Shown here: piece after piece, positions 7,243 to 14,574 of the stretch | Layout: every line of letters starts with the position of its first letter | How positions within the stretch are numbered: position 1 is the stretch's first letter | DNA from: Oscillospiraceae bacterium | GTDB lineage: Bacteria > Bacillota > Clostridia > Oscillospirales > Acutalibacteraceae | DNA length: 14,642 bases | Assembly: GCA_902796535.1 (NCBI GenBank) | Contig: CADBPL010000105.1 | Span: forward strand, 1-14,642 | Direction: 5' to 3' | Translations under genes and position numbers: made by a program | Notes under the pieces: model-generated | What the model was told of the DNA's origin: nothing | What the model saw: only the letters and a program-made list of their open reading frames with translations | Database searches by the model: none

Positions 7243-8610
7243 ATGAACCTCTCTTCCACCATCGCCGCCGTTTCCACGCCGGTCGCCGTGGGCGGCATCG
7301 GCGTGATCCGCATTTCCGGGCCGGATGCGATCAAGCTCGCCTCCGCCGTCTTTCGCCCTGTCAGCGGCAGGGACGTGACAAAAATGAAGGGCTATACCGC
7401 CGCGTTCGGCAAGGTGTACGACGGCGATATACCGATTGACGAAGCAGTGCTGCTGGTGTTCCGCGCACCGCTGAGCTACACGGGCGAGGACGTGGTCGAA
7501 ATCTCCTGCCACGGCGGCGTCTATCTGGTCGACCGCACGCTGCGCGCCGTGATTCGGGCGGGAGCGCAGCCGGCCGCGCCGGGCGAATTCACCAAGCGCG
7601 CGTTTTTGAACGGCAAGCTTGACCTGACCGAAGCGGAAGCGGTGATGAACCTGATTGCCGCGCAGGGCGAACAGGGCGCCGCCGCCGCGCTGACGGCGCT
7701 GGAGGGCGCGCTGAGCCGCAAGCTGCGGGAGGCGGCGCAGGTGCTGGTTACGGACGCCGCTTATATGGCGGCCTGGGTCGATTACCCCGACGACGAGATC
7801 GAGGAGCTTTCCCCCGAAAAGCTGCTGACCGATTACCGCGGCGTTGCCCAAACGCTGCAGGCGCTGCTGAACAACTACGAGGGCGGCCGCGCGCTGACGC
7901 AGGGCGTTGACGCCGTGATCGTCGGCAAACCGAACGTGGGCAAATCCACGCTGATGAACTGCCTGAGCGGCTTTGACCGCTCGATCGTAACCGCCGCTGC
8001 CGGCACCACGCGGGACGTGGTGGAGGACACCGTGCGGCTGGGCAAAACGGTGCTACGTCTGGCGGATACGGCAGGCATCCGCCGTGCGGACGACGAAGTG
8101 GAGCAGATCGGCGTATCCTTTGCGCTCAACCGCCTTGACCGCGCCGAGCTGGTGCTCGCGGTGTTTGACGGCTCGCAGCCGCTGAGCGAAGAAGACCGCG
8201 ACGTGATCGCCCGCTGCCGCGGCAAAAAAGCCATTGCGCTGCTGAACAAAGCCGATCTGCCGCAGCAATTCGACGCCGACGCGTTAAGCGACTTTTTTGC
8301 GGTCATCCCCATCTGCGCCAAAAACGCCGAGGGTATTGCGGCGCTGAGCGACGCGGTTTTGGCCGTGCTCGGCTCCGACGGCGTCGACACCTCGGCCGCC
8401 ATGCTCGCCAACGAGCGCCAGCGCACCGGCTGCGAACAGGCGCTGCGCTGCGTCAACGAAGCCATTGACGCGCTGCAAAGCGGCCTGACGCTCGACGCGG
8501 TTAATGTGAGCACCGACGCCGCCGTGGACGCCCTGCTCACCCTGACCGGCGAAAGGGCCTCGGAAGCGGTCGTAAACGAAATATTCTCAAGATTTTGTGT
8601 CGGAAAGTAA
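7243..8610 (+). CDS. mnmE: tRNA uridine-5-carboxymethylaminomethyl(34) synthesis GTPase MnmE
   Basis: This is the full-length 455-residue MnmE (TrmE). With MnmG it modifies U34 in the anticodon wobble position of several tRNAs. It has the N-terminal tetrahydrofolate-binding domain (TIAAVSTPVAVGGIGVIRISG) and a helical domain. The inserted G domain has G1 GKPNVGKST (228-236), G2 TTRD (255-258), G3 DTAG (275-278) and G4 NKAD (335-338). The invariant C-terminal FCVGK carries catalytic Cys452. All key residues are present. The ribosome site before the ATG (AAAAGAGA) is weak. mnmG is not adjacent, nor are the rnpA/yidC/jag genes that often accompany mnmE. Confidence 0.98.
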   Translation: MNLSSTIAAVSTPVAVGGIGVIRISGPDAIKLASAVFRPVSGRDVTKMKGYTAAFGKVYDGDIPIDEAVLLVFRAPLSYTGEDVVEISCHGGVYLVDRTLRAVIRAGAQPAAPGEFTKRAFLNGKLDLTEAEAVMNLIAAQGEQGAAAALTALEGALSRKLREAAQVLVTDAAYMAAWVDYPDDEIEELSPEKLLTDYRGVAQTLQALLNNYEGGRALTQGVDAVIVGKPNVGKSTLMNCLSGFDRSIVTAAAGTTRDVVEDTVRLGKTVLRLADTAGIRRADDEVEQIGVSFALNRLDRAELVLAVFDGSQPLSEEDRDVIARCRGKKAIALLNKADLPQQFDADALSDFFAVIPICAKNAEGIAALSDAVLAVLGSDGVDTSAAMLANERQRTGCEQALRCVNEAIDALQSGLTLDAVNVSTDAAVDALLTLTGERASEAVVNEIFSRFCVGK

Positions 8611-8659
8611 CGAAATCCTTTCAGCCGAAATCTATTTTTTCTACATTTTCACAATTCGC

Positions 8660-8688
8660 TTGCAATCGAAAAAACACCGTATTACAAT
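8660..8688 (+). promoter_or_regulatory. Promoter of the PspC-domain gene
   Basis: -35 TTGCAA (8660-8665), a 17-bp spacer and -10 TACAAT (8683-8688) place the start point near 8695, just before the AAAG repeats. I found no convincing terminator between mnmE and this promoter. Confidence 0.7.
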
Positions 8689-8697
8689 AGGGTCAAC

Positions 8698-8721
8698 AAA
8701 GAAAGAAAGAAAGAAAGAAAG
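8698..8721 (+). repeat. (AAAG)6 tetranucleotide repeat in a gene leader
   Basis: Six perfect AAAG units lie between the predicted transcription start and the PspC start codon. The last unit runs into GGG and forms the Shine-Dalgarno AAAGGGG. Confidence 0.9.
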
Positions 8722-8732
8722 GGGTGTGCAGC

Positions 8733-8954
8733 ATGAAAAAGCTTTACAAAAGCCAAACCGACAGGAAGCTGGCGGGCGTATGCGGCGGCCTCGCCGAATA
8801 CCTCAACATCGACTCCACGTTGATCCGCCTGATCTGGGTGCTTTTGTTCTTCATGGCTGGCTCCGGTCTGCTGGCCTATCTGATTTGCGCGCTCGTCATT
8901 CCCGATGAGCCGACGCCTTCCGGCACGCCGGACGATCCTGAAGTGATGAAGTAA
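8733..8954 (+). CDS. PspC domain-containing small membrane protein
   Basis: This 73-residue protein is almost entirely one PspC domain. It has the amphipathic start (KKLYKSQTDRKLAGVCGGLAEYLNIDSTLIRLIWV), one membrane segment (about residues 30-55) and a short polar tail (PDEPTPSGTPDDPEVMK). PspC domains occur in envelope-stress proteins. Stand-alone versions in Firmicutes are membrane proteins of poorly defined role, and no pspA or pspF is nearby. I chose the ATG at 8733, which has AAAGGGG 9 nt upstream. An upstream in-frame GTG at 8724 overlaps that ribosome site and is unlikely. The gene is monocistronic, between its own promoter and a strong terminator. Confidence 0.93.
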   Translation: MKKLYKSQTDRKLAGVCGGLAEYLNIDSTLIRLIWVLLFFMAGSGLLAYLICALVIPDEPTPSGTPDDPEVMK

Positions 8955-8996
8955 GGAAGGAACATAAAACGACCTGCCGGAACAAAGCGTTCGGCA

Positions 8997-9028
8997 AAAG
9001 AACCGCCCCAAACCGGCGGTTCTTTTTT
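8997..9028 (+). terminator. Rho-independent terminator after the PspC gene
   Basis: AAAGAACCGCC (8997-9007) pairs perfectly with GGCGGTTCTTT (9015-9025). The loop is CCAAACC and a run of T follows. Confidence 0.9.
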
Positions 9029-9031
9029 TGC

Positions 9032-9079
9032 AAAAAAACAGAGCATTTTTGCACCGCAAGCGGAACAAATATGCTCTGT
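9032..9079 (-). terminator. Rho-independent terminator of the Cys-repeat operon
   Basis: On the minus strand ACAGAGCAT (9071-9079) pairs with ATGCTCTGT (9038-9046) and is followed by seven T. The loop holds a small CCGC-TT-GCGG hairpin. It starts 10 bp after the stop of the thioester-domain gene. Confidence 0.85.
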
Positions 9080-9088
9080 GGGTTTTGT

Positions 9089-11983
9089 TTACATCTTGGG
9101 TTCCATGGTCAACCACGGGAACAGCCAATTCAAGGAAATGCCATAAAAGACTTTGTTGAATAAGTTGCTGATGAACAGGATGATCGGATAGAAGACACGG
9201 CCCAACCACGATGTGTGGAGTGCTTTTTCTGTTTGAGCGGCTCCACAAATCAGGCAATGTCTCGTTTTTGTTCCATTGCGGAACAGACCTGAGTCTTTGT
9301 TAAAGCTCCATTCGTCCCAGTCATGCCCTTCGCATTCCACAAAATCGCAGTGTTTACAAACTCTGCTGTGTGTGCATCCATCTTGATCCTCCGCCCATGC
9401 GGTGAAATCGTGACCGAGCGGATCAACAAAATCATCGACGCGCTTGTAACCGCATACGTCGCAGCAGTAAGCTGAATAACCGCCTTTTTCGCACGTTGGA
9501 TCAAATACCGTTACCGTATATTTGCAGTTTTCTTTTTGCAATTCGTGACAGCGAGTGCACTCTCTCTTATGCGTTCCGTCACGGTTTGTCGACCATGTGC
9601 CGTAATCGTGACCAAGCTTTTCGATCCGGTAAGTGCTGTACGCTGCATTGCAGGTTGCGCAGAAAGTGGCGCCTTCACCGGCTTTTGTGCATGTGGGGTT
9701 TTTGGTCGTTTTCTGGTATCCGGGCGTATGAACGTGCGAACTGAACTCTTTGCGTTCCAGTATATCGCCGCAGATACTGCACAGACGGGTCATAACGCCG
9801 GGCTGTTCAGCGGTTGGTTCGGATTCCACCGTCCAGTAACCCTGATCATGATCAGTTTTCGGAATCTGTTCCGTTGCCATGGTTTTACCGCAGCGTGTGC
9901 AGGTGCGGATACGTTCCCCTTCAAGGGTACAGGTAGCCGGTTTGGAGACCGACCAGGCGCCTTCATCATGACCGAGAGCGGGAATCTCTTTCGTGTCGGT
10001 TACCGTGTTGCAGCGGGTGCAGACGCACACTTTTTCACCGCTTGTTAAACAGCTTGCCGGAACGGTGGTGTTCCACACGCCTTCGTCATGGCCGAGCGCC
10101 GGAATAACACGGCTTTTAATCGTTTCACCGCAGGCGGCGCAAGTGCATGTTTCCTGTCCTGCGTCGGTGCAAGTTGCGGCCGTGGTCACAACCCACGAGC
10201 CTTCCATGTGGCCTGTGGCAGAAATCTTCTGAGTTTCCACAACATTGCCGCAAGTCGTACAATACTTGGTTTGTTCGCCATCGGTCGTGCAGGCAGCCGG
10301 CGTTGTTGTCACGGTAACCGTCTGTTTATGACCGAGCGCTTCAATCGGCTTCGTTTCATAACATGCGTTGCAGACGCTGCAGAAAGTGCCCATTTCACCG
10401 GCGGTGGTACACGTCGCTTCCAGCAGGATCATTTCTTTGCCCGGTTCGTGCTTGTGCAGCGTGAAGCTCTTGCTTGCTCCAACCGCGTCACCGCAAACGG
10501 AGCAATACGGCGTCATCTGGCCATCGTGATCCGCTGTCGCTTCGTGGTCGATTTTCCAAACGGTCTTGCCATGCCCCGTTGCTGCGATCGGTCTGCTGTC
10601 CAGCGCAATACCGCAGGTTGAGCACAAGCCCACTTGTTCGCCGTCTTTGGTGCAGGTCGCTCTTCTGACCGTTACCCAAACCGGCGCGGAATGACCGGTC
10701 GGTTCTGTTTCGGTAACGTAGGTCGCGCCGCAGCGCGTGCAGCGATACTTGATCAGGCCTGGTTCGGTACAGCCGGGTTTGATCTGATCGATCGGACAGA
10801 AGTTGTGACCGAGCGGATCGGTGTAATTGTTAACGTAACTGTCGCCGCAGCGGCAAACCCATGTGATGTAGCCGCGATGGATACAATCGGGATCCGTGTA
10901 GAACGGGATGTACCGGTGAACGTGGGGGAATTCGAGGTTGAAGTAGCCGACGTTGTTTATCGGGATTTCGTTTTCAGGAGTCACTACGGGTATATGAATC
11001 AGATCCTGCTGTCCTCCAAAATCCTTATATACACCATCCGAAATCGTAACCGGTACAGCGTAAGTCTCCTTACAGGAAACGGTAACGTTCACAATACCCT
11101 CAAATTCGTCGGTACTTTCGATGAACAGCTTGTTCCCGTTTTTGCTAAATGTGATTTCTGTAAAAGGCGCGCCGTCTGCAACAGCGGAAAAGCTAACGCC
11201 ATTGCCGATTGTTCCGCTTGCATTTTCAATTGTAAGAACGAACTTGCCGTCCTCATATTTCATTTTATACAACGGAGCAGTGGCGGAGGAATTGCTCGCA
11301 AAGGAAGGGCGCTGATTGCCGTTTAACGTTTTAACCTGATTCACAATTCTTTTATAATGGTTATCGAATTGGCTACGATGGGGCATGTTATCTCGAATTC
11401 GATCCATCTGACAGTTGCTTTGATAATTAGGTGCAATATAGTTGAAGTTTTTGTCACGTTCCCCCGTTACGGTTTCCCAAACTAAGATCTGGGTTGCGTA
11501 AGCGTTCATTATGACATCGACAGAAGAATCAGACGATATCTTGCCCTGATAGCCGTACTTAAGAAGCAATCCAAGGAGCCTTTTTGCGTCTTCAATTTCT
11601 AAATCATTGACACCATGGTCACGGTTCCAGTTTCTCCATGAGTTCCAGAAATCTCCTGTATCTATACTGGTTGTGCTATAAATTGGTCCTGGCTCAACAC
11701 AGTATAGGATATCATTATTGCTTTTGCAGAGAAATTCAAGGTAGGGATACAACGTATAGCCAAGGGACTTGTTCCGGAATAACAGATAAGGCGTGCCATA
11801 GACATTATAACCTGCCGTTTTTTCAGGCTTGAATTTATAGTCTTCACTCGTTGAATTAGCAGGCCAAACAGCTGTCGTTACATCGATTACTGCAGCCTGC
11901 GAATGCAAAAGTGCGCCGTAGCAGGAAAACGCCAATACACAACAGAGCAGTGCAGATAAGATTCTTTTTGTTGTTCGTTTCAA
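9089..11983 (-). CDS. Exported Cys-Gln thioester-domain adhesin with tandem Cys-rich modules
   Basis: This 964-residue protein has a Sec signal peptide (1-30, cleavage near HSQA/AV). The predicted thioester domain spans about 45-340. YCVEPG (Cys95) and TQILVWETVTGER (Gln165) are the likely bond-forming pair, and a beta-rich PSFASNSSA...L segment follows, as in clostridial thioester adhesins. Residues 353-792 hold eleven modules of about 38-40 residues with consensus C-x9-C-x2-C-x12-13-GH. A larger cysteine-rich C-terminal domain (about 796-926) precedes a hydrophobic tail (927-964, FNKVFYGISLNWLFPWL) without LPXTG. The start is TTG, with GAGGT 7 nt upstream. The gene lies 36 bp downstream of its paralogue and is probably co-transcribed. 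Known thioester domains bond covalently to surface amines, so host or particle adhesion is inferred. Base composition is more AT-rich than the core genes. Confidence 0.85.
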   Translation of the reverse strand: MKRTTKRILSALLCCVLAFSCYGALLHSQAAVIDVTTAVWPANSTSEDYKFKPEKTAGYNVYGTPYLLFRNKSLGYTLYPYLEFLCKSNNDILYCVEPGPIYSTTSIDTGDFWNSWRNWNRDHGVNDLEIEDAKRLLGLLLKYGYQGKISSDSSVDVIMNAYATQILVWETVTGERDKNFNYIAPNYQSNCQMDRIRDNMPHRSQFDNHYKRIVNQVKTLNGNQRPSFASNSSATAPLYKMKYEDGKFVLTIENASGTIGNGVSFSAVADGAPFTEITFSKNGNKLFIESTDEFEGIVNVTVSCKETYAVPVTISDGVYKDFGGQQDLIHIPVVTPENEIPINNVGYFNLEFPHVHRYIPFYTDPDCIHRGYITWVCRCGDSYVNNYTDPLGHNFCPIDQIKPGCTEPGLIKYRCTRCGATYVTETEPTGHSAPVWVTVRRATCTKDGEQVGLCSTCGIALDSRPIAATGHGKTVWKIDHEATADHDGQMTPYCSVCGDAVGASKSFTLHKHEPGKEMILLEATCTTAGEMGTFCSVCNACYETKPIEALGHKQTVTVTTTPAACTTDGEQTKYCTTCGNVVETQKISATGHMEGSWVVTTAATCTDAGQETCTCAACGETIKSRVIPALGHDEGVWNTTVPASCLTSGEKVCVCTRCNTVTDTKEIPALGHDEGAWSVSKPATCTLEGERIRTCTRCGKTMATEQIPKTDHDQGYWTVESEPTAEQPGVMTRLCSICGDILERKEFSSHVHTPGYQKTTKNPTCTKAGEGATFCATCNAAYSTYRIEKLGHDYGTWSTNRDGTHKRECTRCHELQKENCKYTVTVFDPTCEKGGYSAYCCDVCGYKRVDDFVDPLGHDFTAWAEDQDGCTHSRVCKHCDFVECEGHDWDEWSFNKDSGLFRNGTKTRHCLICGAAQTEKALHTSWLGRVFYPIILFISNLFNKVFYGISLNWLFPWLTMEPKM
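9608..10927 (-). repeat. Eleven tandem CxxC...GH modules (thioester protein)
   Basis: Each unit is about 114-126 bp and encodes a module such as ATCTKDGEQVGLCSTCG...AATGH. Modules 4 (residues 473-514) and 10 (716-755) lack the first Cys and end in HxH instead of GH. The DNA repeats are diverged, not recent copies. Confidence 0.85.
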
Positions 11984-12019
11984 AACCGATACCTCACTTT
12001 TTCAAAGCTTCGGTATGGC

Positions 12020-13972
12020 TTAAATCTGATAAGGGATCGTCAGCCACGGGAACAGCCAGTTCAAGGACACTGCATAAACGATTTTGTTGAAGAAGTTGCA
12101 GATGAACAGACCAAACGGGTAGAAGATGCGGCAAATCCACGAGGTGTGATGCGCTTTTTCGGTGCGCACAGCGCCGCAGAGCGTGCAGACGCGTGATTTT
12201 GTGCCGGCGCGGAAGAGGCAAGCGTCATGATTGTAAGTCCAATCGCTCCATTCATGAATATCGCACTCGGTCTTGCAGCAGCGTTTGCAGGTGCGGTGAT
12301 GACTGTCGCAGCCGCAATTGCATTCAGTCCAAGCGCCCCAATCGTGACCCAGAGGAGCCGTGAACTTATCCACATAGGTGAAGCCGCAAACGTCACAGGT
12401 GTGAGTGGTATATCCGCCTTCCGTGCAGGTCGGCTTTTTGACCGTTACGGTGTAGTGGCAATTCTCCGTCTGCAGCTCGTGGCAGCGAGAGCAGGTTCTG
12501 GAATGCGTGCCGTTGTTGTTCTTGTACCATTCGGAATAGTCGTGTCCGAGCGCTTCGATGGTGTAGGAGTCATACTGAGCACCGCAGATTCCGCAGAAGA
12601 TGCCGCCCTCGCCTTCCGTCGTGCAGCCCGCCGGAATAACGGTTTGTCTGTAACCTTCTTGATGCGTATGGAGCGTGAAGGTGTTCGTGTCAAGGAGCTG
12701 ATTGCACTTTGTGCAGTATTTGTTTCTTCTGCCTTCATGATCAGGCGTTGCGTCGTATTCAAGCTTCCAAACGCCTTCATCATGGCCAGTTGCCTTGATC
12801 GGCTGAACAGCAACAAGCAGACCGCAGCGGTCGCAGTAGCAGCCCAATTCGCCGTCCGTTGTGCAGGTAGCGGGAGTCAAAGTCTTCCAAATGCCGCCTT
12901 CGTCAGAATGACCAAGTGCGGGAATTTCTTTTTCGTCAATCACGACGTTGCAACGGGTGCAAATCAGGCAGCTTTCGCCCTTTTCCGTGCAAGTTGCAGG
13001 AACTGTAATTTGCCATACACCGTCATCGTGACCAAGTGCGTCGATCTTGCGTGAATCATAAGCAATACCGCACACACCGCAGGTGCAGATTTCTTTACCC
13101 TCGGTCGTGCAGGTAGGTTCAGTTGAAGTGTACCAAGCGCCAGCAACATGACCTGTTGCTTCAATTTCTTCCACGTCGACAATCAGGGAGCAGCGTTTGC
13201 AGTAAGAAACTTTTTCACCTTTTTCGGTGCAAGTTGCCGGAGTACGAATCACAGAAACTGTGTCAGTATGTCCGAGCGCCGCGATTTCTTCCGTCTGATA
13301 AACAGCGCCGCAGATGCTGCAGCAGGTGCCTTTTTCGCCGGCAGTTTCACAGGTCGGCGCAAGCAGGGTAACAGTGTGACCTGCTTCATGATCGTGTTTG
13401 GTGAAGGTCTGGCTTTCGCCAACCGCTTCGCCGCAAACAGAGCAGTAAGGGGTTTTCTGGCCGGGATGATCGTCAGTAGCATCATAGTCGATCTTCTCAA
13501 CTACAGCGCCGTGACCGGTCGCCGCGATCGCTTTGGTTTCGATTGCTTTGCCGCAGGTGGAGCAGAAACCAACCTGTTCGCCCGTCTTGGTGCAAGTGGG
13601 CTGTTTAGTGGTGACCCAGACAGGATCTGTATGACCTTTTGCAGCATTAGAGTCTGTGATTGAACTATAGCCGCAGTTGGCACAGGTATCGACGAAGTAT
13701 CCAGCATTGGTGCAGGTGGGGGCAACCACTGCCGTACGCTTCATATCGTGACCGAGCGCCGGAACAGTGTTGTCACTGAAGTTTGCGCCGCAGGCACAGA
13801 CATGGTAGGTATAACCTTGTTGGGTACAAGTGGGCTGGATAACACGGGTAAAATAAATGTGCTCATGCGCTGCGTTTACTGCAAGCATGGCCAGTGGGAA
13901 CGCGCTGACAGCCATAACAAGAACCATCAGCATGGACAGGATGCGTTTTGAGTTTTTTGTTGGTGCTTTCAT
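12020..13972 (-). CDS. Exported Cys-rich modular protein, paralogue lacking the thioester domain
   Basis: This 650-residue protein has a signal peptide (about 1-34; cleavage near VNA/AHE). Eleven CxxC...GH modules (36-477), a cysteine-rich C-terminal domain (about 480-610) and a hydrophobic tail (611-650, FNKIVYAVSLNWLFPWL) follow. From the third module on it aligns one to one with the neighbouring 964-residue protein, so the two are duplicates. The thioester head and its linker are absent here. The ATG follows AAGGAG at 7-nt spacing. It is the first gene of a likely two-gene operon. I know of no function for these modules; they are frequent in predicted surface proteins of gut Clostridia. 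It could be a structural partner or stalk, or bind metal through its Cys/His sets. Confidence 0.88.
   Translation of the reverse strand: MKAPTKNSKRILSMLMVLVMAVSAFPLAMLAVNAAHEHIYFTRVIQPTCTQQGYTYHVCACGANFSDNTVPALGHDMKRTAVVAPTCTNAGYFVDTCANCGYSSITDSNAAKGHTDPVWVTTKQPTCTKTGEQVGFCSTCGKAIETKAIAATGHGAVVEKIDYDATDDHPGQKTPYCSVCGEAVGESQTFTKHDHEAGHTVTLLAPTCETAGEKGTCCSICGAVYQTEEIAALGHTDTVSVIRTPATCTEKGEKVSYCKRCSLIVDVEEIEATGHVAGAWYTSTEPTCTTEGKEICTCGVCGIAYDSRKIDALGHDDGVWQITVPATCTEKGESCLICTRCNVVIDEKEIPALGHSDEGGIWKTLTPATCTTDGELGCYCDRCGLLVAVQPIKATGHDEGVWKLEYDATPDHEGRRNKYCTKCNQLLDTNTFTLHTHQEGYRQTVIPAGCTTEGEGGIFCGICGAQYDSYTIEALGHDYSEWYKNNNGTHSRTCSRCHELQTENCHYTVTVKKPTCTEGGYTTHTCDVCGFTYVDKFTAPLGHDWGAWTECNCGCDSHHRTCKRCCKTECDIHEWSDWTYNHDACLFRAGTKSRVCTLCGAVRTEKAHHTSWICRIFYPFGLFICNFFNKIVYAVSLNWLFPWLTIPYQI
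12542..13867 (-). repeat. Eleven tandem CxxC...GH modules (paralogue)
   Basis: The module pattern is C-x9-C-x2-C-x12-13-GH, repeated between residues 36 and 477. The 4th (about 156-199) and 10th (about 401-439) modules lack the first Cys, carry DH in its place and end in HxH. Those are the same positions as in the neighbouring paralogue. Confidence 0.85.
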
Positions 13973-14444
13973 TTTTTTCTCCTTTATTTTTTTATTTCCA
14001 AAATCCGCAAACGGATTATTGGCCGAAGCAAAGATGTGGATTAATAATGAAATAAATCTATATACATCTGGATCTAAAAAAGATTATGTTTCGCAGCCAA
14101 CTAAATATAAGCCTGCTGCAGCGTTTGGTTTACTGTTTCCGCAGGGTGCAGATTGTAAGTAAATACAACCATTCCGCACATTAAAAAGCATTTTCGTTCA
14201 GGTTTTGTGCAATGTCATATACGAACGATTGGTTAGACTTATCTCTTTCCGCTTTTGGCGCTGTTTTCGTAGTATTTAAAGCAGAATTAAAGATTCACGA
14301 ATAAAGAATTCCAATTGTTAACAAAATACCATAAAAAAATTCAAATTTCAAGTGAAAAATCAAATTTATGTTAAAATTTACACATTTTTTGTGTCAAATC
14401 GTTTATTTCTTAACCCAAAGCCCCTGATTTCTTTCAATTTGCAC
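13973..14444. other. AT-rich divergent intergenic region without a supported gene
   Basis: About 470 bp separate the Cys-repeat operon from the rpsB promoter. Apart from the leader hairpin at 13998-14022 I see no supported gene or RNA. I could not find a convincing -35/-10 pair for the minus-strand operon, though several AT-rich -10-like hexamers exist. A weak ACACA/TGTGT stem with a T loop lies near 14380-14395. The 14341-14400 stretch is especially AT-rich and could act as an UP-type element for rpsB. Confidence 0.6.
13998..14022 (-). other. Hairpin just upstream of the 650-residue gene
   Basis: On the minus strand CCAATAATCCG and CGGATTTTGG pair around a TTTG loop, with one bulged T. The hairpin ends 25 bp before the start codon and just ahead of the AAGGAG site. 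It is followed by A-rich sequence, not T-rich, so it is more likely a leader stem that shields or stabilises the mRNA than a terminator. Confidence 0.45.
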
Positions 14445-14473
14445 TTGATTTATTTGTGTCAGTGTGATATAAT
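14445..14473 (+). promoter_or_regulatory. rpsB promoter
   Basis: -35 TTGATT (14445-14450), a 17-bp spacer and a perfect -10 TATAAT (14468-14473) lie about 100 bp before the rpsB ATG. Confidence 0.8.
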
Positions 14474-14490
14474 TGCTCAGCATTTCGCAC

Positions 14491-14545
14491 GCAGGGCGTT
14501 CCCGCCGAAGTGCAGCCGTCGGCTGTTCGGCCGCTAAAACCCTGC
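14491..14545 (+). promoter_or_regulatory. Structured rpsB leader, possible S2 autoregulatory element
   Basis: An outer stem GCAGGG/CCCTGC (14491-14496/14540-14545) encloses a strong stem-loop. In it CCGAA pairs with TTCGG (14505-14509/14526-14530) and CAGCC with GGCTG (14513-14517/14521-14525), with a 3-nt GTG bulge and a GTC loop. The outer stem ends 15 nt before the Shine-Dalgarno. Ribosomal-protein leaders often bind their own product, but an S2 role here is inference. Confidence 0.55.
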
Positions 14546-14574
14546 GGAGGAATATAACTAAGGAGGAAAAAAAC

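Noticed and set aside
7204..7851. A 215-codon minus-strand open frame inside mnmE (and 7875-8540)
   Set aside because: It is antisense to a complete, conserved mnmE, with low-complexity composition and no ribosome site worth noting.
8611..8659. A possible terminator after mnmE (GAAAG/CTTTC near 8603-8624, then a T run)
   Set aside because: The stem is only 5 bp with a long loop and the T run is separated from it, so it is too weak to call.
9608..13867. Regular spacing of repeated DNA, considered as a CRISPR array or other nucleotide repeat
   Set aside because: The repeats are in frame, vary in length and are diverged at the DNA level. They encode protein modules and have no unique spacers.
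13857..14162. A 101-codon plus-strand open frame reaching into the right intergenic region
   Set aside because: Its first part is antisense to the signal peptide of the Cys-repeat protein, it has no good ribosome site, and I recognise no family. It was not called as a gene.
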